From JADJVL01 sp046331545 (GTDB lineage: Bacteria; Acidobacteriota; Holophagae; Holophagales; Holophagaceae), in the NCBI GenBank assembly GCA_046331545.1, contig JAXLQR010000002.1, positions 310,001-374,000 of the forward strand: a DNA stretch of 64,000 nucleotides, written 5' to 3'. Every line of letters begins with the position of its first letter. Position 1 is the stretch's first letter. Position numbers and translations under genes: made by a program. Below are positions 58,052 through 64,000 of this stretch, one piece after another. Below the pieces are notes generated by a model that had not been told where the DNA came from, did no database searches, and worked only from the letters and a program-made list of their open reading frames with translations.

Positions 58052-59239
58052 TCACCAGCGCACCGTGGTCCGCGTCCCGCCCTCCGGCAGCTTTTCGAAC
58101 AGCAGGTCCGCCCCCTGGGCGTTGATCCACTTCAGCGCCAGGGGCAGCCCGAGGCCCGTGCCGTCGGGCCGCCCGGATTCGAAGGGGCGCATCATCCGGG
58201 CCAGGGTCTCCTCCCCGAGGCCGGGCCCCTCGTCCAGGATCTCCAGGCGCTTCTCCGTGACCGCCACCCGCACGCGGCCCCCCGCCGGCGTGGCCTCGCA
58301 GGCGTTCTCCAGGAGGTTCACCAGGGCCTGGTGCAGCAGCATCGCGTCCGCCACCGCGCCGCCTTCGCCCTCCACGCCAAGGCCGCGGCCCTTCGCCGCC
58401 GGCCGCTTGGCCACCTCCTCCACGGCCTGCTGGGCGGCGGCGCGGAGATCCGTGGCGCGCAGGTCGGGCTCCAGGGGCCTGGCCCACTGGAGGAAGCGCT
58501 GGACCACCGCCTGCAGCTCCCCGGTCTCCTGGAGGAGCTCGGCGGCCACCTCCGTGTGGCCGGCCTTCGCCAGGAGCTGGCCGTGGCCCTTGAGCACGGC
58601 GAGGCCGTTCTTCATCTGGTGGGCCACGCCGGCGGTCATCTCGCCGAGCTCGGCGAAGCGGTCCCGAAGCAGGCGCCGGCGCTCCTCCTGCTCCTCCTCG
58701 GTGATGTCCTCGAACTGCAGCAGGGAGCCCACCCGGTCCGGCGCCTCGATGCGCCGCAGCCGCCACCGGCGACCCTCGCCATCCGCCCGCCACACCTCGC
58801 CCATGGGCCGGGACAGGCCCTCCAGCAGCCAGGGGAAGGGCTCCAGCACGAAGGCGGCGTCCAGGCCCATGACCCCCCGCCGCACCCCCAGCAGGGCCTG
58901 CCCGAGATGGTTCAGCGCGGCGATCCGGCCCCGCTGGTCCACCCACAGCAGCCCCGAAGGCAGCGCGTCGAGGAGCTTCTCGTGGACCGTGCGCAGCTCG
59001 CCGAGGGAGGCCGCGAGCTCGCCGCGCTCGTGGAGGGAGCGGCTCACCGCCCCCAGCAGGACCGACTCCGGATCCGACGGCGGCTTCCGCCGCAGGCGGG
59101 CCCAGCGGATGGCGAAGATGATCCCCGCGAAGCCCAGGAAGCCCAGGGGCACCGCCAGGGCCAGCCACGAGGCCAGCCCCTCGCCGGTCCGCAGCCGGGG
59201 CGGAGGCTGGATCAGGGGTCGGGGGGCGGAAGGGGGCAT
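58052..59239 (-). CDS. PAS-containing sensor histidine kinase
   Basis: 395 residues: one membrane helix (WLALAVPLGFLGFAGIIFAI), a linker coiled coil, and a PAS domain (about 90-175, LLDALPSGLLWVDQRGRIAALN). The dimerisation helix has phospho-acceptor His in TAGVAHQMKNGLAVLKGH. The ATPase domain shows N box LVNLLENACEA, G1 LDEGPGLGEE and G2 GTGLGLPLALKWI. Its architecture is NtrB/AtoS-like, which usually pairs with sigma-54 regulators. No response regulator is adjacent. Confidence 0.9.
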   Translation of the reverse strand: MPPSAPRPLIQPPPRLRTGEGLASWLALAVPLGFLGFAGIIFAIRWARLRRKPPSDPESVLLGAVSRSLHERGELAASLGELRTVHEKLLDALPSGLLWVDQRGRIAALNHLGQALLGVRRGVMGLDAAFVLEPFPWLLEGLSRPMGEVWRADGEGRRWRLRRIEAPDRVGSLLQFEDITEEEQEERRRLLRDRFAELGEMTAGVAHQMKNGLAVLKGHGQLLAKAGHTEVAAELLQETGELQAVVQRFLQWARPLEPDLRATDLRAAAQQAVEEVAKRPAAKGRGLGVEGEGGAVADAMLLHQALVNLLENACEATPAGGRVRVAVTEKRLEILDEGPGLGEETLARMMRPFESGRPDGTGLGLPLALKWINAQGADLLFEKLPEGGTRTTVRW

Positions 59240-59307
59240 GGCGGAAGCGGCGGACGGTCCGGGACCACTGTAGCCTAGGCCTTTCCCCGCCCCTTCCCCG
59301 GACCTCC

Positions 59308-60135
59308 ATGGACAGGCATCCCATCTACATCGTCTCCGGCGGGTCCGGCGAGACGGCCCTGCGCATGGTCCAGGCGGCCCTCACCCAGTTCGCCCACGGC
59401 GACGACGTGCTGGTGCGCCGCTTCCAGAACGTGCGCAGCCGGGAGGACATGGACCGCATCCTGGACCTGGCCCGGGAGAAGCGCGCCGTGATCGTGCACA
59501 CCACCGTGAGCCGGGACCTGCGCCACCACCTGGAGGACCGCTGCGCCGAACTGCGCCTCACCCACATCGACCTCTTCGGCAACCTCCTGGACACCCTGGC
59601 CATCTACCTGCGGGAGCGGCCGGAGGAGCGGCCCGGCCTCTTCCACATGGTGGACGACAAGTACTTCCGCCGCATCGAGGCCATCGAGTTCGCCCTGAAG
59701 TACGACGACGGCCAGGACCTCAGCGGGCTGGAGGACGCCGACATCGTGCTCGTGGGGCTGTCGCGCACCAGCAAGACGCCCCTCTCCATGTACCTGGCCA
59801 TGGAGGGCCACAAGGTCATGAACGTGCCCCTCGTGCCCGGCGTCGCGCTGCCCCCCGCCATCAACGGGATCCCCCAGGGCCGCATCGTCGGCCTCACCAT
59901 CCAGCCCGAGCGCCTCCAGGAGATCCGGCTCCACCGCATGAAGCGCCTGGGCGGCCAGGGCACCGCCGACGCCTACGCCGACCTGAAGCACATCTTCGAC
60001 GAGCTGGCCTACGCCGACAGCGTCTTCAAGGCCCACCGGCGCTGGCCTGTCATAGACGTGACGGGTCGGAGCATCGAAGAGACGGCGGGCCTGGTGCTCG
60101 ACCGGGTCTTCGGGAAGGAGCGGGGCATCCAGTGA
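59308..60135 (+). CDS. Pyruvate, water dikinase regulatory protein (PpsR/DUF299)
   Basis: 275-residue bifunctional kinase/pyrophosphorylase that switches PEP synthase or PPDK off and on by ADP-dependent phosphorylation and Pi-dependent dephosphorylation. Motifs are IYIVSGGSGETA at the N-terminus, the ATP/P-loop GLSRTSKTPLSMYLA, the NVPLVPG block and VIDVTGRSIEETA at the C-terminus. It is coupled to egtB by a 4-bp overlap, which is unusual company. Confidence 0.92.
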   Translation: MDRHPIYIVSGGSGETALRMVQAALTQFAHGDDVLVRRFQNVRSREDMDRILDLAREKRAVIVHTTVSRDLRHHLEDRCAELRLTHIDLFGNLLDTLAIYLRERPEERPGLFHMVDDKYFRRIEAIEFALKYDDGQDLSGLEDADIVLVGLSRTSKTPLSMYLAMEGHKVMNVPLVPGVALPPAINGIPQGRIVGLTIQPERLQEIRLHRMKRLGGQGTADAYADLKHIFDELAYADSVFKAHRRWPVIDVTGRSIEETAGLVLDRVFGKERGIQ

Positions 60136-61373
60136 GCACGGTAGCGGCCCCGGCGGGCACCCGGTACGCGGCGGTCCGGGCCAGGACCGAGGCCCTGGCC
60201 GCGCCCCTCAGCGCAGAGGACGCCTGCGTCCAGGCCATGCCCGACGCCAGCCCCGCCAAGTGGCACCTCGCCCACACCACCTGGTTCTTCGAGACATTCC
60301 TGCTCAGGCCCCGGCTCGAGGGCTACCGGGACTTCCATCCCGCCTTCGGCTACCTCTTCAACTCCTACTACAACGCCGTCGGCGAGCGGCATCCGCGGCC
60401 CCGGCGCGGCCTGCTGACCCGGCCCTCCCTCGACGAGGTGATGGCCTACCGGCGGCACGTGGACGCAGCCATGGCGCGGCTCCTGGACGCCGGCGACACC
60501 GCGCCCGACCTGCTCGACCTGGGCCTGAACCACGAGCAGCAGCACCAGGAGCTCCTGCTCACGGACCTCAAGGCCCTCTTCGCCCAGAATCCGCTGAAGC
60601 CGGCCTACGGCGGCACGCCGGTCCCCTCCGGTCCCGCCGCCGAGCAGGCCTGGCGGGCCTTCCCGGGCGGCCTGGTGGAGGTCGGATCCGAGGGCGGCGC
60701 CTTCGCCTTCGACAACGAAGGCCCCCGGCACCGGGTCTTCCTGGAAGCCTTCGCGATCGCCGCGCGGCCCGCCACCTGCCGCGAGTGGCTGGCCTTCATG
60801 GAGGCCGGGGGCTACCGGCGCCCGGAGCTCTGGCTGTCCGACGGCTGGGACGCCGCGCGGCGGGAAGGCTGGAACGCCCCGGAATACTGGCGTCACGACG
60901 GGAGCGGCTGGCGCGTCCATACCCTCCAGGGGGAGCGCGCCGTGGATCCGGAGGAGGCCGTCAGCCATGTCAGCGGCTATGAGGCCGACGCCTTCGCCCG
61001 CTGGATGGACCTGGAGGGCGGCTGCCCCGGGGCGCGGCTGCCCACGGAGTTCGAGTGGGAGCACGCCGCGGCGACCCGCCCCGTGGAGGGCAACTTCGCC
61101 GACGGCGGCGCCTTCCATCCGGGCCCCGCCCGGGCGGGGCTGTTCGGCGACGTCTGGCAGTGGACGGCCTCCGCCTACCTCCCCTATCCCCGCTTCCGCC
61201 CCGCGGCCGGCGCCGTGGGCGAGTACAACGGCAAGTTCATGAGCGGCCAGCTCGTGCTCCGGGGCGGCTCCTGCGCCACGCCGGCGGACCATGTGCGGGC
61301 CACCTACCGCAACTTCTTCCCGCCGTCGGCCCGCTGGCAGTTCACGGGCCTCCGCCTCGCGAGGACTTCATGA
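60132..61373 (+). CDS. egtB: Ergothioneine sulfoxide synthase EgtB
   Basis: 413-residue non-heme iron enzyme joining a thiol donor to the imidazole of hercynine. The N-terminal DinB-like domain has iron His residues in KWHLAHTTWFFE and the HEQQHQELLLTD pair. The C-terminal formylglycine-generating-enzyme-like domain has GGLVEVGSEGGAFAFDNEGPRH, LPTEFEWEHAA and VWQWTASAYLPYP. No egtC is present, so the thiol donor may be cysteine itself or the gene lies elsewhere. GTG start overlaps ppsR (GTGA); its stop overlaps egtD (ATGA). Confidence 0.94.
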   Translation: MSTVAAPAGTRYAAVRARTEALAAPLSAEDACVQAMPDASPAKWHLAHTTWFFETFLLRPRLEGYRDFHPAFGYLFNSYYNAVGERHPRPRRGLLTRPSLDEVMAYRRHVDAAMARLLDAGDTAPDLLDLGLNHEQQHQELLLTDLKALFAQNPLKPAYGGTPVPSGPAAEQAWRAFPGGLVEVGSEGGAFAFDNEGPRHRVFLEAFAIAARPATCREWLAFMEAGGYRRPELWLSDGWDAARREGWNAPEYWRHDGSGWRVHTLQGERAVDPEEAVSHVSGYEADAFARWMDLEGGCPGARLPTEFEWEHAAATRPVEGNFADGGAFHPGPARAGLFGDVWQWTASAYLPYPRFRPAAGAVGEYNGKFMSGQLVLRGGSCATPADHVRATYRNFFPPSARWQFTGLRLARTS

Positions 61374-62374
61374 ACCTGGCCCACCTGCTTTCCCAGGAAC
61401 CCGGTCTCTCCGTGGACCCCGCCCTGGCGCAGGCGGTCCGCGAAGGGCTCGCCGCGCGCCCCCGCACGCTGCCGCCCTGGCTCTTCTACGACGACGAGGG
61501 CTCCCGCCTCTTCGAGGCCATCACCGAACTGCCGGAGTACTACCCGACCCGCACGGAGCGCGACATCCTGGCGGCATGCTCCGGGCGCATCGTGGAGGCC
61601 GCCGGGCATCCGGCCCACATCGTGGAACTGGGCTCGGGCAGCGCCCGGAAGACCGCCCTCCTCCTGGAGGCGGGCCTGGCCTTCCGCCCGGACCTGGCCT
61701 TCCATCCCATCGACGTCTCGGAGGAGGCCCTGCGGGACGCGCGCGTCCAGCTCGCGGCGCGGCTCCCCGGACTCCGGGTGGACCCGGTCCTCGGCCACTA
61801 CCTGCCGGCCCTGGAGACGCTGGCGGGCCTCGAGGGCCCGCGCCTGGTGCTCTTCATGGGCAGCACGCTGGGCAACTTCACCCCGCCGGAAGCCGTGGCC
61901 TTCCTGCGGGGGCTGCGCGCGCGCCTGCGACCGGAGGACCGCTTCCTCCTCGGCCTCGACCTGGCGAAGGATCCTTCCATCCTGGTGCCCGCCTACGATG
62001 ACGCGGCCGGGGTCACGGCCGCCTTCAACCTCAACCTCCTGGCGCGCCTGAACCGCGAGCTGGGGGCCGACTTCCACCTCGGCGCCTTCCGCCACGTAGC
62101 GCTCTGGAACGCCCCGGAGCACCGCATCGAGATGCACCTAGAGAGCCTGCGGCCCCAGGTCGTCACCATCCCCGCCCTCGGCCTGCGCCTCGCCTTCGAG
62201 GCCGGGGAGCGCATCCACACGGAGAACAGCACCAAGCTCCCGCCCCAGGCCGTGACGCGGCTGCTGGTGGAGGGCGGCTTCGCCGAGGAGGCGTCCTGGG
62301 AGGACCCCAGGGGCTGGTTCACCCTGCGGCTCGCCCGTCCGGCAGCTCCCAGCGGTCGAAGCGCAGGAGCATGA
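61370..62374 (+). CDS. egtD: Histidine N-alpha-methyltransferase EgtD
   Basis: 334-residue SAM enzyme that trimethylates histidine to hercynine, the first step of ergothioneine synthesis. Marks are LPPWLFYDDEGSRLFEAIT and LPEYYPTRTERDIL, SAM-binding IVELGSGSARKTALLL, FMGSTLGNFTPPEA, and the histidine-pocket Tyr/Glu region RIHTENSTKL. The last 56 bp overlap the convergent AmpG-like gene; the tail RPAAPSGRSAGA is probably extra. Confidence 0.94.
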   Translation: MNLAHLLSQEPGLSVDPALAQAVREGLAARPRTLPPWLFYDDEGSRLFEAITELPEYYPTRTERDILAACSGRIVEAAGHPAHIVELGSGSARKTALLLEAGLAFRPDLAFHPIDVSEEALRDARVQLAARLPGLRVDPVLGHYLPALETLAGLEGPRLVLFMGSTLGNFTPPEAVAFLRGLRARLRPEDRFLLGLDLAKDPSILVPAYDDAAGVTAAFNLNLLARLNRELGADFHLGAFRHVALWNAPEHRIEMHLESLRPQVVTIPALGLRLAFEAGERIHTENSTKLPPQAVTRLLVEGGFAEEASWEDPRGWFTLRLARPAAPSGRSAGA

Positions 62375-63572
62375 GCAGCCCCGGCACGGCGAGCAGGGCG
62401 CAGGCTCCGAAGAAGGTTGGCCAGCCGAGGACCTCCGCGGCCTTGCCCGCCGGGCTGGCGAAGATCACGCGGGTGAGGGCCATCAGCGAGGAGACCAGGG
62501 CGTACTGGGTGGCCGCGAGGCCCCGGTCGCAGAGGCGCATCATGAAGGCCGTGTAGGCCGCGGTGCCCAGGCCGTAGCCGAGGTTCTCGAAGGTGATGGC
62601 CGCGAGCATCCACGGAAGGCTGCGGCCCGACAGCGCCAGGGCCAGGAGCACCAGGCAGGTGGCGAGCTGCACCAGGCCGAAGACGAGCAGCGCCCGCCGC
62701 AGGGGCCACCACGCCATGAGCAGGCCACCCAGCAGGCCGCCGCCGAGGATCGCCAGCACGCCGACGCCCTTGGTGGCGAGGCCGACCTCCGTCATGGAGA
62801 AGCCCGTCTTCAGCAGGAAGGGCACCACCAGGGCGAGGCCCAGGCTGTCGCCGAGCTTGTAGAGCACCACGAAGAGGAGGGCCTCGGCGGCGCCGCGCCG
62901 CGCGAGCAGCGCCTTCAGGGGACGCACCACGGCGTCGGCCAGGGTGGACGGCGCCGGCGGCAGGTCCGGCTGGGGCGCGGCGAGGTTGGCCAGCAGGCCA
63001 GGCAGCATCATGGCCGCGAGGCCCAGGAAGGTCCAGCGCCACCCGAGGCGATCGGCGGCCACAAGGGCGCCAGCGCCGGCGGCCACCATGCCCAGGCGGT
63101 AGAAGCCCACGGTCAGCGAGGCGCCGAGGCCCTGCCACCGGGCGGGCAGGGTCTCGGCCCGCCAGGCGTCGATGGCGATGTCCTGGGTGGCCGACACGAA
63201 GGCCAGCCCGAGGACCAGCGCGGCGATGGGGCCGAGGCCCGCCTGGGGCCGCGCGAAGCCCATCGCCGCGATGAGGGCGGCGAGCACGAGCTGGGCCGCC
63301 AGGATCCAGCCCCGCCGTCGGGGCAGGAAGGGCAGCGTGTATCGGTCCAGCACGGGCGACCACAGGAACTTCAGGGTGTAGGGCAGGCCGACGAGGGCGA
63401 AGAAGCCCACGGTCGCGAGGTCCACGCCGGCGGTGGTGAGCCACGCCTGCAGCGTGGTGGTGGTGAGCAGGAGCGGAAGGCCCGAGGCGAAGCCCAGCGC
63501 GGCGGTGGCGGCGAGGGCGCCCGCGGTGGCGGGGACGCGGGCCGGGCCGACGGAATCCGGGGAGGAGGGCAT
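62319..63572 (-). CDS. AmpG-like MFS transporter
   Basis: 417-residue MFS protein of the AmpG/PAT1 type, which imports anhydromuropeptides or acts as an acetyl-CoA-type transporter. AmpG marks are ALGFASGLPLLLTTTTLQAWLTTAG at the N-terminus, LKFLWSPVLDRYTLP, ATQDIAIDAWRAETLP and LYKLGDSLGLALVVPFLLKTGFS. About 12-14 membrane helices. Together with the amidase at 27 kb it fits peptidoglycan recycling. ATG at 63572; it converges on egtD with a 56-bp overlap. Confidence 0.88.
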   Translation of the reverse strand: MPSSPDSVGPARVPATAGALAATAALGFASGLPLLLTTTTLQAWLTTAGVDLATVGFFALVGLPYTLKFLWSPVLDRYTLPFLPRRRGWILAAQLVLAALIAAMGFARPQAGLGPIAALVLGLAFVSATQDIAIDAWRAETLPARWQGLGASLTVGFYRLGMVAAGAGALVAADRLGWRWTFLGLAAMMLPGLLANLAAPQPDLPPAPSTLADAVVRPLKALLARRGAAEALLFVVLYKLGDSLGLALVVPFLLKTGFSMTEVGLATKGVGVLAILGGGLLGGLLMAWWPLRRALLVFGLVQLATCLVLLALALSGRSLPWMLAAITFENLGYGLGTAAYTAFMMRLCDRGLAATQYALVSSLMALTRVIFASPAGKAAEVLGWPTFFGACALLAVPGLLMLLRFDRWELPDGRAAG

Positions 63573-63612
63573 GGGCCATTCTCTCCGGCCCGCGCCGGTC
63601 CACAATGGGCCC

Positions 63613-64000
63613 ATGGACCTCCGCTGGATCCCCCACCTCTCCCCGGCCTACGCCCTCTGCGTCGCCCTGCGCCGGGACATCCTCCGCAAGCCCCTGGGCC
63701 TGGAGTTCACCGTGGACCAGCTCGCCGCCGAGGCCTCGAGCCTCCACCTCGCCGCCTTCGACGACGGCGTCCTGGCGGGCTGCCTGATGCTCACGCCCAA
63801 GGACAAGGACACGGTGCAGATGCGCCAGGTCGCCGTGCGCCAGGACCACCAGGGGAAGGGCCTCGGGGCCGCCATGGTGCGCGAGAGCGAGATCGCCGCC
63901 CGCTACCACAGCTTCAAGCGCATGATCCTCCACGCCCGCGAGACCGCCGTGCCGTTCTACCTCAAGCTCGGGTACGAGGTGGTCGGCGAGCCCTTCGTGG
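63613..64000 (+). CDS. GNAT-family acetyltransferase, cut by window edge
   Basis: At least 129 residues of a GNAT/ElaA-like acetyltransferase. The acetyl-CoA loop is VRQDHQGKGLGAAMVRE. The strand MRQVAV and the late LHARETAVPFYLKLGYEVVGEPF, with its conserved Tyr-Leu-Lys-Leu-Gly-Tyr, match the fold. The C-terminus lies past the window. ATG 63613 is used; ATG 63605 is in another frame. Confidence 0.85.
   Translation, partial: MDLRWIPHLSPAYALCVALRRDILRKPLGLEFTVDQLAAEASSLHLAAFDDGVLAGCLMLTPKDKDTVQMRQVAVRQDHQGKGLGAAMVRESEIAARYHSFKRMILHARETAVPFYLKLGYEVVGEPFV

Overview
The window is about 70% G+C and densely packed: 4-bp start/stop overlaps (ATGA, GTGA, TTGA) are common, GTG and TTG starts are frequent, and intergenic space is short. 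Gene content fits a Gram-negative, piliated, Tat-competent bacterium: a pilMNOPQ type IV pilus operon with secretin, TolQ-like and YqgE proteins, a signal-peptide-bearing ATP-dependent DNA ligase, a class A RNase P RNA, and lipoproteins. The combination resembles Acidobacteriota, class Holophagae (Geothrix/Holophaga/Mesoterricola-like). That assignment is an inference from gene content and composition, not a database match.

Layout. 0-9.2 kb: partial patatin phospholipase; a five-gene overlapping operon read leftward (tolQ-like, polysaccharide deacetylase, yaaA-like, DUF309, nadB); then rightward ugd, an AtuA-related small protein, tatA and tatC. 9.2-11.8 kb: a lower-GC block read leftward, with two Cys-rich lanthipeptide-like precursor peptides followed by a LytS-type histidine kinase and a LytTR response regulator. 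12-19.6 kb: HAD hydrolase, hydroxybutyryl-CoA dehydrogenase, class II aldolase, ThrE exporter, a PLP sulfur-amino-acid enzyme divergent from an Lrp regulator, an MFS pump and a GNAT. 19.8-26 kb: RNase P RNA with terminator, Lig E-type ligase, TPR protein, DNA glycosylase, YqgE and purK. 26-32 kb: small envelope proteins, an N-acetylmuramoyl-alanine amidase, a short RdgC-like protein with a partner, a PP2C phosphatase, and a divergent hydroxyacyl-CoA dehydrogenase cluster. 32.2-38.8 kb: pilQ-P-O-N-M with its own promoter, preceded by a PP2C phosphatase and a J-domain/TPR protein. 39-44 kb: GatA-like amidase, dihydrolipoamide acyltransferase, a secreted protein and dnaB. 44-51 kb: a very large CehA/McbA-like lipoprotein, then ydcF/sanA-thiolase-MFS and an orphan ABC ATPase. 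52-56 kb: beta-carbonic anhydrase, S15 hydrolase, M15 peptidase, a low-GC HNH protein and tRNA-Leu(CAA). 56-64 kb: NAD+ synthetase with a histidine kinase, ppsR-egtB-egtD (ergothioneine), an AmpG-like MFS and a partial GNAT.

Two things stand out. (1) The paired lanthipeptide-like precursors sit in front of a two-component system, with no recognisable modification enzyme anywhere in the window. (2) A structured repeat family occurs at 51.5-52.0 kb and, as a half copy, at 42.0 kb: arrays of GTTGACC/GGTCAAC-type units lead into long hairpins whose stems differ in sequence but keep similar length. Two of the three hairpins share a GCCTTC loop, and all three copies share a flanking motif. In the complete copy two inverted halves enclose a ~175-bp core. 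No IS element, prophage or CRISPR array was seen.
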